Shown: piece after piece, positions 34,384 through 43,869 of the stretch
Numbering within the stretch: position 1 is the stretch's first letter
How the letters are laid out: every line of letters begins with the position of its first letter
Assembly (NCBI GenBank): GCA_028292245.1
Contig: JAQGMS010000280.1
Coordinates: 52,957 to 116,956 of the forward strand
From: Ramlibacter sp.
GTDB lineage: Bacteria; Pseudomonadota; Gammaproteobacteria; Burkholderiales; Burkholderiaceae_C
Length of the DNA: 64,000 bases
Reading direction: 5' to 3'
Notes under the pieces: model-generated
Seen by the model: only the letters and a program-made list of their open reading frames with translations
Database searches by the model: none
What the model was told of the DNA's origin: nothing
Translations under genes and position numbers: made by a program

Positions 34384-35988
34384 GTGCAACTGACATCCCG
34401 CCTGCAACCGTCCGAAGCCCTGCTGACGCTGGCCGCGGTTGCTATCCTCTGGCTTGCCGCGGCGCCGGCGCCGCAGCTCCTGCCACCCGCCGGTTATGTC
34501 ACGGCGGAAGTGGCCGCGCTCTATGGCGACGGCGCGCTGGCGCTGTGGGTCTGCGCGGCGGCGCTGACGCTCCTTGCGGCCCTTCGAATCGGCCGCGGCC
34601 ACCTTCCGCGCGCTTGTGCGTTGTCGCTGATCGCAGGAGCGTGGGCGGCGTTCTGGGGCCTCACGGCCCAATGGCCGCCGCTGGCGTTCTCACGCTGGTC
34701 TGGCGACCACGCGCACGCGCTGCTCGCGGGAGCCGTAGCAGCGCTCGCCATCGCACTGCTCGTCGCGCGCCTCTACGGCACACGGCGCTGGGCGTGGCAG
34801 CCGGCACGTGCCATCGGCTCTGGCTGGGGGGTCCCAGGCTTGGTGCTGTTCTGCGGCATCGGCGCACTCTGGCTCATGGACTACGCGGCGCATGGTCCGG
34901 CGCGATTCCGCGTGCATGGCAGCGCCCAGACCCACTACGCGCTGCGCCAAGCCTTGGACATCGCCATCCTTTTCATGCTCGTGTCGCTTCTCACGCCGCT
35001 CACCGCACCGATGCTGCGCGCATTGATGCGCACGCTCTCGTGGTTCGAGGCATCTCTCCGCTGCCGCCTGCTGCTCGCAGGCTGCGGCTGTACCTGGGCC
35101 GCACTGCTGGCCGTGACGTACAAGCCGGCATTTGCCCACATTACGGGCGAACTGCTACGCCTGCCCTACTTGGTCCTCTTCGCATGGTGGTGCTACCGCT
35201 GGATCGATTCGGCCATGAGTTTTCGCAGGTTGGCAGGACAAGCTGCGGCAGCGTGGGCAATCCTTGCGATCGCCTGCTTGCTTGTGCGCGAGTCGGGCCA
35301 GTTGCTCCTGTGCACGACAGTCACCGCCGTCACGCTCTGCGGGCTGCGCGCGCGCGTGGCGCTCGTGCAGAGTCGCTGGCGCGGTCCGCTTGCCACAGCC
35401 TTGGCCGCGTCGGCCGTGGGGCTGATAGGCGCGCTTGTCTTCGTTGCGGGCGCCGCGCTGCCGCACGTGTCCGCGCGGATCATGGCGATGGAGCAGCCCT
35501 TCAGCGCATCGGTGGACTTTCTTGCGATCAACAAGTGGTTCATCGCGGAAGCAGGGTGGGCGGGCTTCGGACTGGGGCATGTCCCTTGGTGCGGTTACGC
35601 GGCCTCGCTGGCCGGCTCGTGCGGCGGCGCGGCGGGCCTGCCGCAGCAGCTGCCCATGGACTATGTGTTCGTCGGTCTCGCGGGCGTGTGGGGGCTTGCT
35701 GGCGCGCTCATGCTGACGGCCGCGCTCCTCCTGTGGCTCATGGCGCTCACGGGTGGGGTGCGCTCGGGCGCTCGGGCGGCGATGAGCGTGGTCCAGCTGC
35801 GCAAGTGGCTCGTGGGCACCTGGTGTCTTGCAATGGTGGTGCAGGTGTTCCTTACCGCGATGGGCTCGCTGGGTGCCTTCCCGCTGACGGGTTTGCCGCT
35901 GCCCTTCCTGTCGGTGGGGCGATTGGGCATTTTCACGTCGGCTTTCGTACTTACATGGGCAGCAACCGAACCGGAGGCACACACATGA
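34384..35988 (+). CDS. SEDS-family (RodA/FtsW-like) multipass membrane protein
   Basis: Many TM segments; LPQQLPMDYVFVGLAGVWGLAGAL parallels SEDS LPExxTDFIFAVLAEELG; GAFPLTGLPLPFLSVGRLGIF parallels the SEDS C-terminal motif. Start 34363 (ATG) or 34384 (GTG after AAGGAGG). Confidence 0.82.
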   Translation: MQLTSRLQPSEALLTLAAVAILWLAAAPAPQLLPPAGYVTAEVAALYGDGALALWVCAAALTLLAALRIGRGHLPRACALSLIAGAWAAFWGLTAQWPPLAFSRWSGDHAHALLAGAVAALAIALLVARLYGTRRWAWQPARAIGSGWGVPGLVLFCGIGALWLMDYAAHGPARFRVHGSAQTHYALRQALDIAILFMLVSLLTPLTAPMLRALMRTLSWFEASLRCRLLLAGCGCTWAALLAVTYKPAFAHITGELLRLPYLVLFAWWCYRWIDSAMSFRRLAGQAAAAWAILAIACLLVRESGQLLLCTTVTAVTLCGLRARVALVQSRWRGPLATALAASAVGLIGALVFVAGAALPHVSARIMAMEQPFSASVDFLAINKWFIAEAGWAGFGLGHVPWCGYAASLAGSCGGAAGLPQQLPMDYVFVGLAGVWGLAGALMLTAALLLWLMALTGGVRSGARAAMSVVQLRKWLVGTWCLAMVVQVFLTAMGSLGAFPLTGLPLPFLSVGRLGIFTSAFVLTWAATEPEAHT

Positions 35989-38243
35989 CAGGACTTTCCC
36001 TCGCCACACGCGTCACGGCCACGCTCTCAGCCGCGACCATCTTCGCGCTGGGCATCGCCGCGCATCACGCGGGCCAAGACATCTCGGCCGGAGTGTACAA
36101 CGACACGCAGCGCGCCCTGCGTCAGGAGCGATTGCTCTCGGCAATCGTCCCCGCACGGCAGGCGGCACCGATCGACTGGCTTTCGGCGCGCGTGCGCCGC
36201 GCCGCGTGTGGGCTCTTCGAGTCTTCGTTCCAGACGCATCGGTGCGCCCAGCGCCTGCTCGGCCTGGACGATGCGATGCACACAGCGAACGCCGCCCTGC
36301 GCACGCTCGGTCCGCCCGCAAGAGGCAAGGCGAACCACCTGTTGGCGACCGTATACGCCGTCGATGGCGAGCGGCTGCTCGGCCTCCTGGAAGACGGCTC
36401 GGCCACTGCGCTCTCGGCAGCGCGTGAGCTCAAGCTCATGGCCCGAATCGACGAGCGCACCGCGCAGCCCTTCGCGGGCATTGTGTGGCGCGAGCATGCG
36501 AGCGGCCGCACGCAAGAGGCGCGCTTTGCCGGCGGCTCTTTCGCCCGCATAGAAAGCCCATCGACTACGCGCGCCAATCCGTGGGCGCCCTTCAGCGGCT
36601 GCGCCTACGCCCAGGAGGCCGGGCCGGGCTACGTCGACACGCACCTGCTGCATCACGACGGCATGCCCGCGCACTGCATGCACGCGCCGCGCGAAAACGT
36701 GATCGTGGACGGGATGAGCATGCCCGTCGGCTGGCCCGCCATCGCGCCGCACCTCGTGGCCGCCGCGAACAAGGGCACCGTCGCCAGGCCGAACAGCGTC
36801 ACGGTGTACGCGCGGCCCGTTGCCCAAGGCGCACACGCGGTCGCCGGCATCGTTCGCCGCGAACAGTCCGCTACGCAAGGCGTGGCGGACTGCATGACGG
36901 GTAGCACGAGCGCGTGCACCGCGATGAGCATCGACCCGCGCGCCTGGCAATCGCGCTACGAGTTCGCCGCAGTGCGCCGCATCGGCATCCTGATCGTGGA
37001 CATTGCCACGGGCGAGATCGAGGCCGCCGCGAGCGCGCATACGCCGTGCTACACGCAGCACCACGACGGTCCCGGCACTTCCGCCGCTTGCCCGCACCTG
37101 CCCGGGAATCCCGCGCGGCGCGACGCGATGCTGACCAACCATGCGCTCTTCGCGGAAGCAATGCCCGGCTCGCTGGTCAAGCCGATTACCGCGATCGCGC
37201 TGCTAGCCGATACTGCCTACGCGTCGTACCTGCTCGGGCCAGGCGCGCAACAGCTGCGCAAGGACATCGCCGAATCAAACAGCAAGGCGTTCCACGACCG
37301 TCTCTTCTGCTCGGACACCAAGTTCATCCATTGCACCCGTCCGCAGCGTCTATCTGACGCCGCCGCTGTCCTCGGGTGGAACGAGGGCTGCGACAGCGGC
37401 GGCCCGCAGCGCTGTGCCGTGACGAATCTCGTCGATGGCTCCGCCGCGCCTGGCGGCCTGCCTGCCTTCACCGCACGCGTCGGCATCCGCGAACAGGGGC
37501 GCGCGGACGGTGCGTGGGAAGCGATCCCCGCCGCCTTTTCGCCCGCGTGGGCAACCGCGTGCCAGCGCGAGGGCTGGTCGAAGTGCAAGGGAGGCACCGG
37601 GAGTGCGGTCGACCTGCTCGCCGACGTGTGGGGGCAGGGCAACGCGCGGGCAACGCCGCCAGGCATTGCGCGGATGTTGGCTTCGCTCGGCACCGCTGCC
37701 AACGGCGACGCGTGGGTCGGGTCGCCCCACCTGCTTCATGCCACCCTGCCTGCACTCGCCGCGGCGTCCGACAGCAACCGCCGCCCCGTGCGCATCGACC
37801 GGCGCCATGCGCAACTGGTGGTTAGCGGTATGTCGCTCGGCCACCACAAGGGGGGGACGTCGGCCTCCGCATGCACCACTGTCGCCAGTGCGCACGAGTG
37901 CAACGCGATCGACTGGGTCGCGGGCAAGACGGCCACGCCGGTCTTCAACCATGACAGGCTCACACTGGACCAGCGCCGGCGTGTGTGCGGGGATGTGCTG
38001 CAGCGCCGTGCGCAACGCGCGGGCGACCGCGAGCTGGCCTTCCAGTGCGGCGCTGGCCCCGTCAAGTGGTATGCGGCGCTCATCAAGAGCACGCGAGCGC
38101 CGGGCGACCGCTGGGACAAGTCGATCGTCGTCATCACCGAGCGCAATTGGGATCGCGCCACCGGGCTGGTGGACAGCCCCGGCGACACTGGCGTGAACAT
38201 CGCCGCACGCGCGGCATTCGAGTCGATCCTGAGGCTCTATTGA
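35985..38243 (+). CDS. Penicillin-binding-protein-like transpeptidase
   Basis: Overlaps the SEDS stop (ATGA); PGSLVKPITAIALLAD (SxxK), VAGKTATP (KTG-like); N-terminal hydrophobic anchor. Confidence 0.75.
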   Translation: MTGLSLATRVTATLSAATIFALGIAAHHAGQDISAGVYNDTQRALRQERLLSAIVPARQAAPIDWLSARVRRAACGLFESSFQTHRCAQRLLGLDDAMHTANAALRTLGPPARGKANHLLATVYAVDGERLLGLLEDGSATALSAARELKLMARIDERTAQPFAGIVWREHASGRTQEARFAGGSFARIESPSTTRANPWAPFSGCAYAQEAGPGYVDTHLLHHDGMPAHCMHAPRENVIVDGMSMPVGWPAIAPHLVAAANKGTVARPNSVTVYARPVAQGAHAVAGIVRREQSATQGVADCMTGSTSACTAMSIDPRAWQSRYEFAAVRRIGILIVDIATGEIEAAASAHTPCYTQHHDGPGTSAACPHLPGNPARRDAMLTNHALFAEAMPGSLVKPITAIALLADTAYASYLLGPGAQQLRKDIAESNSKAFHDRLFCSDTKFIHCTRPQRLSDAAAVLGWNEGCDSGGPQRCAVTNLVDGSAAPGGLPAFTARVGIREQGRADGAWEAIPAAFSPAWATACQREGWSKCKGGTGSAVDLLADVWGQGNARATPPGIARMLASLGTAANGDAWVGSPHLLHATLPALAAASDSNRRPVRIDRRHAQLVVSGMSLGHHKGGTSASACTTVASAHECNAIDWVAGKTATPVFNHDRLTLDQRRRVCGDVLQRRAQRAGDRELAFQCGAGPVKWYAALIKSTRAPGDRWDKSIVVITERNWDRATGLVDSPGDTGVNIAARAAFESILRLY

Positions 38244-38524
38244 TGCAGGTTCCGCTCGCATCGCGTGCCGCTTCTGCGCTCATTCAGGCGATGCACGCCC
38301 GTGCCTGCCTGCCGGAAGCCGTATACCTCGACGTGCCGGCGCCTTGGCACCTGTCAGGGCCGCGCGCCGCCGAGATACACGCCGCCGCGCGGGACTTCGG
38401 CCCGTTCGCCATGCGCCAGAACGCGAGGCGCTTCGCCTTGCGCTTCGTCAACGGACTGGTCGATCCGGTACTGGTCGTGCACTGGCGCGGCATGCCGCGC
38501 GCCAGCCTTGTTGGGATCCCGTGA
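38243..38524 (+). CDS. Small hypothetical protein
   Basis: Start overlaps the upstream stop; MQVPLASRAASALIQAMHARACLPEAVYLDVPAPWHLSG... Confidence 0.6.
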   Translation: MQVPLASRAASALIQAMHARACLPEAVYLDVPAPWHLSGPRAAEIHAAARDFGPFAMRQNARRFALRFVNGLVDPVLVVHWRGMPRASLVGIP

Positions 38525-38590
38525 GCCATTCCGGCAGCGCCGCCCGTACTTCATGCATCGACAACCTTTTCTTGTCCAAGGAGAACGTTT

Positions 38591-39883
38591 ATGCCACTCG
38601 CACAGGAGCCCGCAGGCGGCCTGCTCGCCATACTCAAGCGCTTCATGTTCGGCTACGACACGACCGAGATGCCCGTCGGCTTCGAGCCTGCAGGGCATGA
38701 GCCTTCGCAGTCGCCCATCGCCCAGCCATCCGCCGCTTACCTTTTCGCGGCATTGGGCGAGGCGGCTACGAGCTTCCTCGGCCGTTTCAGCTTCAGCGAA
38801 ATGCAGCGCTTGCAATTCAGGCTGAAGCAGGTCGACGTCCATGTGCCCGCGCACATGGCCTCGCTGGCGGAGTGGCTGCTGCAGACACCTGCAGATGCGC
38901 GGCGCGAAGCGGCCGCCACCAAGCTGCGTGTGCTCGATCCGGACTTCTGCCTCGACCTCACGGGCTTCACCGCGTGGAACATCTGCGTCGGCCAGCCGCC
39001 CAACCCGTCGCATGCCGGCGCCGTCGTGGAGGAGTTGCACGTCTACACACAAGGCGGCACCGGCCACCGGGGCATCCAGTTCGCCTTCGTCGGTGAGCTG
39101 CACAACCACGCGAGCCTGACGCGCAGGCAGCTCAAGGAACAGCACGAGCAAGGCGCGCGCAAGGTGGCCGCCCAGGCGGGCGCGAAGGGCGATGGCCACA
39201 CCCTAACCTATCGGCTCGTGGGAAACGGCGAGATGCGCATACACACCCGCTTCCCGCTGCACGTGGGCAGCAGCGACGACGCCGATGTGCGCCTCGCGGG
39301 GCCGGCTGTGAGCCGGGTGCACGCCATGTTCGAGATCGGCCCCAACGGCCAGTTGGGCGTGCGCGATACCTCCACCAATGGCACCTGGCTGAACGACACG
39401 CGCCTGCGCCACAACGAATTCCATCCGCTGGGCGCACGCGGCGCGATCCGCTTTTGCGCTGGCGCGGGCGATGCGCGATCGGTGGAGCTGCACTACACCG
39501 TGTCCGCCAATGGCCGCGAAACCACAGAGCTGGTCGGCTCCATCTCTCGCCAACTCGATACGACGCCGGTGCTCGGGCAGGAGCCGACACCGCGAGCCCT
39601 CACGCAGACGGTGGGTCGGATCACCGTCGAGAAGTGGTTCGGAGACGGCCACATGGTTCGCGAGGCGGCCGCGCGGCTGCCGTATGTCGTGTCGCACGGC
39701 AATGCGCGCGTGCGCCTAAGCCCGACGGGGCAGGCCGGCTACGTGCTTGGCGAGCTGCAGTCGGGCGAAGCGATGTTGGGTGAAGCGCCCGTGCCACGCT
39801 TCTTCGTCTTGGCCGTGGACGGCAAGCGCGTGCTCCAGCTGGGGCAGGGCTGCAGCGTCGCGCTGCAGCCGCTCGCCAATTGA
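38591..39883 (+). CDS. FHA-domain protein
   Basis: FPLHVGSSDDADVRLAGPAVSRVHAMFEIG...DTSTNGTWLND FHA signature; Shine-Dalgarno AAGGAGAA. Confidence 0.9.
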   Translation: MPLAQEPAGGLLAILKRFMFGYDTTEMPVGFEPAGHEPSQSPIAQPSAAYLFAALGEAATSFLGRFSFSEMQRLQFRLKQVDVHVPAHMASLAEWLLQTPADARREAAATKLRVLDPDFCLDLTGFTAWNICVGQPPNPSHAGAVVEELHVYTQGGTGHRGIQFAFVGELHNHASLTRRQLKEQHEQGARKVAAQAGAKGDGHTLTYRLVGNGEMRIHTRFPLHVGSSDDADVRLAGPAVSRVHAMFEIGPNGQLGVRDTSTNGTWLNDTRLRHNEFHPLGARGAIRFCAGAGDARSVELHYTVSANGRETTELVGSISRQLDTTPVLGQEPTPRALTQTVGRITVEKWFGDGHMVREAAARLPYVVSHGNARVRLSPTGQAGYVLGELQSGEAMLGEAPVPRFFVLAVDGKRVLQLGQGCSVALQPLAN

Positions 39884-39892
39884 AGCGGCCCA

Positions 39893-40699
39893 GTGAATAC
39901 TGAAATGCTGTCGCTCGCCAACGTGCACTGGGTAGTCGTGACAACGCGCGTGGCTGCGTCATCACCGCGGCCCCACGTGCGATGCGAGGATGCGATCGGC
40001 GCGGCACTGCTGCCGGATGGCGGCTGCGCACTCGCCGTGGCCGACGGTGTCGGATCCGGAGCGCTGGGCGATGTCTGCAGTGCGGCGGCCCTCGCTCATT
40101 CGCTGGCTGAATGCGTGCTTGCCGCGCCTAGAGCCTGGCAAGTGCACAGCATCTTGGCGGGCGCCGATGCCGCCGTGCGGGCCGCGCTCGAGCCGCACAC
40201 GTGTGCTCGCGGCGCGACGACGCTGGTGGGCGCTTGGCTCGATTCCCAAGGCGCAGGCTTCGTCGGGCATTGCGGCGACTCACGTGCGTACCTCGCACGT
40301 ATTGGGGCATCACCGCCCCGCATGCATCGGCTGACGCAGGACCACAGCTATCGCAATCTCGGGCTGCCCACGCCTCTCGCCGGAAGCCCGGACGATCCGG
40401 CGCGCATGCTGGGGCTGGGTTGCTGTGACGCCTCCGACGTGAACGAATTCCGCGTAAGTCCCGGTGACGTCGTGCTGCTTTGCACCGATGGCGTGCATGC
40501 GCACGTGCCGGCGGACTGGCTGCAAGGCAGCGTGCTGCAGGCCGTCGGCAGGTTGCGAGGGATGGACTTGGAGGGCGCGGCCGAAGTGCTGGCCACACTC
40601 GCGCAGTCGCTGGTGGCGCATGCGCGCCTGCATCGCAGTCGGGACGACGCTTCGATTGCCCTTGCGTGGCGGCGAGGTTTGAGTAACGATGCAGGATAA
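39893..40699 (+). CDS. PP2C-family Ser/Thr phosphatase
   Basis: ALAVADGVGSG, GHCGDSRAYLAR, VVLLCTDGVHAHV motifs. Confidence 0.9.
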   Translation: MNTEMLSLANVHWVVVTTRVAASSPRPHVRCEDAIGAALLPDGGCALAVADGVGSGALGDVCSAAALAHSLAECVLAAPRAWQVHSILAGADAAVRAALEPHTCARGATTLVGAWLDSQGAGFVGHCGDSRAYLARIGASPPRMHRLTQDHSYRNLGLPTPLAGSPDDPARMLGLGCCDASDVNEFRVSPGDVVLLCTDGVHAHVPADWLQGSVLQAVGRLRGMDLEGAAEVLATLAQSLVAHARLHRSRDDASIALAWRRGLSNDAG

Positions 40700-40710
40700 G
40701 GGGGGTTTTC

Positions 40711-42165
40711 ATGTCGCAGTTCGTGTTGATCGACGGCACCAATCTCTACCTCGGTGCACGCGAAGAGGAGTACCGGCGAGAAGGCGACTTCCGCAATCCC
40801 TGCCTCGACGCGGTGGAGTCGCTCATTGCCAATTGCATGGCCAATGGCATTGCGTTCAAGTGCTACTTCGACTCGACCAGTAAGCACCACTTCGCGAACT
40901 GGGCCCGGGACACCGGAGAAGCAGGACACGAATTGCTACGGCGCTACGAGGCGCTGTGCGGCCTCGGAACGAACTACGTCCAAGTAGCCGATGCTGCTAT
41001 GGAAGCCGACATGTTCAAACTGGGCGATGCGCAGGTACTCCTCAATGCCGGCCACGACGTCTACATCGTTACCAGGGATTGGTTCCGCGACCGCTTCCAC
41101 CTCTATCCCCGGTTGCTGGAATCGGGAGAGCGCCGCGGCAGGCCGCGCCGCTGCCTGCTCTTCGCAACGTCGACAGTCGAGGACAAGCGCTTCCTCGTCT
41201 TTCCGCGGCTCCTCCAGGGCGACGGCCAACTTCACGAGCTGCGCATCCCAATAGCGGCTCACGCCGACATCGTGTCGCGGATCAGAACGTGGGCGGCTGC
41301 CAAGCAAGGGCGTGCGCAACCAGCGTCGGAGCCGAATAGTGAGGAGCCGAGCGTGCCGGACCCGGAGCCTTGGCCGCTAGCCGTCGGCGCGGATCGAGTG
41401 CCGACGCTGGTGGTGGATCGGCTGGCGAACCTGTTCGTCGGCGGCTTGCGCCTCTACGGCAACAGCCACGTCTACTCGATGGGTCTGCGCCGCTCCGCGT
41501 TGGTCGAGGCGGGTTTGACTACATGGCCGATCACCCTGGGTCGCAGCGACGACCAGGATTTCGTCGTGAGCGAGTCGTTCCCGTCGGTTTCGCGTCGGCA
41601 GCTGGTTTTCGACCGCGGAGAGGCACCAGGGCGCATCACCGTGACGGACTCGGGCTCATCGAACGGCACGTGGCTCAACGGGCACAAGCTCGCAGTGGGT
41701 GAAGCGACGAGGCTGCCCGACGGGCCAGGCGTCATAACGATGGTGGGCTCGGGTGAGTCCAGCAGCCTCGCGGTGCATCTGTTCTATGAGAACGGTGCGG
41801 AACAGGGAAGCGAGGAAGAAGAGCTCGTCACGGATGGCGCGCCCATCCTGCACGTGCGACTCGCCGGTGGCCGCCAACTGCGTTACGAGATTCGCCGCTT
41901 GCCGTTCACCGTGGGCACGGCTGTATCGGGCGAAGGTGCATCGCTCGAATTCCCCGAGGTGATCTCAGTGTCGCGCGAGCACCTGCAGATTGTCAGCGCG
42001 ACGGGCGACGAGGGCTTCCTCGTGCGGCCGCTCGGACGCAACGGAACGTGGTTAAAGGGTGCTGCGCAGGATGCGCCGTTCGTGATGGCGTACTCCGACG
42101 AGGTCGTGCTGTCGCCGAAGGATGCGCAGACGGGCAACGTCGCCGTATGGATTACCCGCAACTAG
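40711..42165 (+). CDS. NYN/PIN-like ribonuclease domain fused to two FHA domains
   Basis: N-terminus MSQFVLIDGTNLYLGAREEEYRR..MEADMFKLGDAQVLLNAGHDVYIVTRD; then LGRSDDQDFVVSESFPSVSRRQL..SSNGTWLNGHKL and ISVSREHLQIV..GRNGTWLKG. Confidence 0.82.
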   Translation: MSQFVLIDGTNLYLGAREEEYRREGDFRNPCLDAVESLIANCMANGIAFKCYFDSTSKHHFANWARDTGEAGHELLRRYEALCGLGTNYVQVADAAMEADMFKLGDAQVLLNAGHDVYIVTRDWFRDRFHLYPRLLESGERRGRPRRCLLFATSTVEDKRFLVFPRLLQGDGQLHELRIPIAAHADIVSRIRTWAAAKQGRAQPASEPNSEEPSVPDPEPWPLAVGADRVPTLVVDRLANLFVGGLRLYGNSHVYSMGLRRSALVEAGLTTWPITLGRSDDQDFVVSESFPSVSRRQLVFDRGEAPGRITVTDSGSSNGTWLNGHKLAVGEATRLPDGPGVITMVGSGESSSLAVHLFYENGAEQGSEEEELVTDGAPILHVRLAGGRQLRYEIRRLPFTVGTAVSGEGASLEFPEVISVSREHLQIVSATGDEGFLVRPLGRNGTWLKGAAQDAPFVMAYSDEVVLSPKDAQTGNVAVWITRN

Positions 42166-42179
42166 AGGATCAATCGCGC

Positions 42180-43850
42180 ATGTCCCTGCTGTCGTCCAAA
42201 GAGAAGCTCAATGTGCTTCGCATGCTGGCGAAAGCTGGCGGCCCGAGTGAGATTACCGAGATCCGCAACGGCGTCGAGATCGTGCGCAAGATGGATGGAT
42301 CGGCGATGAAGATCGTCAAGTCGCACGTGGGGAGCCGGCAGACGACCATGAACGAGACAACGCTGGCGCTTGCGATGCAGCACGCACGCAGGAGGATGAA
42401 GGCTCGAGAGGGCGCGGAGTTTCCCGACGTGACGGCAGCGGTGGACCACAAAGAGCACGTGACCTTTCTGCAGCCGTTCGCGGGACTGGATCTGGACGAT
42501 CTTACGGACCTGCTGCGCTGCGACCCGCGCCGGCACAGCCCTTTGTTCCAGCTATCGATCTGGTGTGGCGTGCTGCGGGCGTTGCGAGCCATCCACAGGC
42601 GCGGTTTCCTCCATTGCGATGTCCGAGCCGACAACTATTGCGTGCGGGTCGACGTCAGGCCAAACGGAAGCGGCCTCGAAGTGACGCCCGATTTCGCTTT
42701 CGTGCACGCGGTGGACTTTGGATGTTCCCTCGGCCCACTGGGCGGACGGCCCGAGCAAGTTGGGGAATTTCCGTTCATCGACGAAAGCGCGCTCTACCTG
42801 AGCCCGCAATACTGTGCGGCCCGCAAGCTGCGCATTCTCGGCCAGGGCGATGTCGGTCTTGCGCTCGCCAAGCTCACGCCTAGCAGCGACCTCTGGTCGA
42901 TCGGTTACCACGTTCAGCGAATGCTGGACGCGGACGCGACTTCGCCGGACCCGGCGGTCGAGCCGCCGTTCATGCACGCGCCCGCAGCACTCGAACTGCT
43001 TCTAGAGCTACCGCGTCGGCTCGGCTATCCGGACGGTCTGCCGGTCGACCCTACGCCTATGGTGCCTGGCGAGGGAGGCTCGCTGATCGTGAACGTGGAT
43101 CTGCACGACAAACTCATTGAGGATATCGAGAAATTCACATTGACCTGGAAGTGCGGACCGGTGATCGTCGACGAGTGGCCAGATGTAATCCATCCGAAAG
43201 ACGAGACGGGCATCCTTCCACCAACGACCGTGCCTGCTCCGGCACCAGCTCCCCGCCCCTCACGCCATGCCATTGCGGTCGCAGGGGTCGTCGCGATTGC
43301 GGCCATCGCAGTCGCCGCGTGGAAGATGAGACCAGAGCCGGCACCTGCAGTTCAGGAAGCGCCGGTTGCAATCGCGCACGCCCCCGTGCCGCCGGCACGT
43401 GTGGTGACCATGGCCGACTGCCTTCCAACTTTCCGGGAACTAGATGCGGTCCTGGTGCGGGGCCAGTCGCCTGGCGCATCGCTTCAATCCAAATTGCATA
43501 CCGCTCTCGGCGGGTGCCAATATCTGATCGATCGCCCTCACCTCATCAACGCCGATGAAGCCCGAGTCGCATTGCTCGCTGCGGGCTATTATTCGCTGCA
43601 CCTCGGCCTGCCTGTCGAGGCAGAGCAGTTTGCGCATCAGTTCCTGCAGCGCTACCCCAAGGAGTACTTGGGCCACTTCCTCATGGCCAAATTGCGAGCC
43701 AGCGAAGGCAACGCCGCTGCCACGCTCGAAGCGCTCACACGCGCGGCGGAGCGCGGCCTCACACGCAAGAACTTCGACGACGAGCGCGCACAGTTCAGTT
43801 TCCTCGCGGGCAACCCGACGTTCGCGAGCCTCGAGCGAAGGCTCAAATGA
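42180..43850 (+). CDS. Ser/Thr protein kinase-like protein with TM helix and TPR-like C-terminus
   Basis: AMKIVK, GFLHCDVRADNYCV (HRD-like), HAVDFGCSLG (DFG); TM segment HAIAVAGVVAIAAIAVAAW. Confidence 0.8.
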   Translation: MSLLSSKEKLNVLRMLAKAGGPSEITEIRNGVEIVRKMDGSAMKIVKSHVGSRQTTMNETTLALAMQHARRRMKAREGAEFPDVTAAVDHKEHVTFLQPFAGLDLDDLTDLLRCDPRRHSPLFQLSIWCGVLRALRAIHRRGFLHCDVRADNYCVRVDVRPNGSGLEVTPDFAFVHAVDFGCSLGPLGGRPEQVGEFPFIDESALYLSPQYCAARKLRILGQGDVGLALAKLTPSSDLWSIGYHVQRMLDADATSPDPAVEPPFMHAPAALELLLELPRRLGYPDGLPVDPTPMVPGEGGSLIVNVDLHDKLIEDIEKFTLTWKCGPVIVDEWPDVIHPKDETGILPPTTVPAPAPAPRPSRHAIAVAGVVAIAAIAVAAWKMRPEPAPAVQEAPVAIAHAPVPPARVVTMADCLPTFRELDAVLVRGQSPGASLQSKLHTALGGCQYLIDRPHLINADEARVALLAAGYYSLHLGLPVEAEQFAHQFLQRYPKEYLGHFLMAKLRASEGNAAATLEALTRAAERGLTRKNFDDERAQFSFLAGNPTFASLERRLK

Positions 43851-43869
43851 CCACCAATCGGAGAATCGC

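Noticed and set aside
34359-35984. N-terminal half of the 1294-aa ORF
   Set aside because: Out-of-frame reading of the SEDS gene; the PBP-like gene starts at the ATG at 35985.
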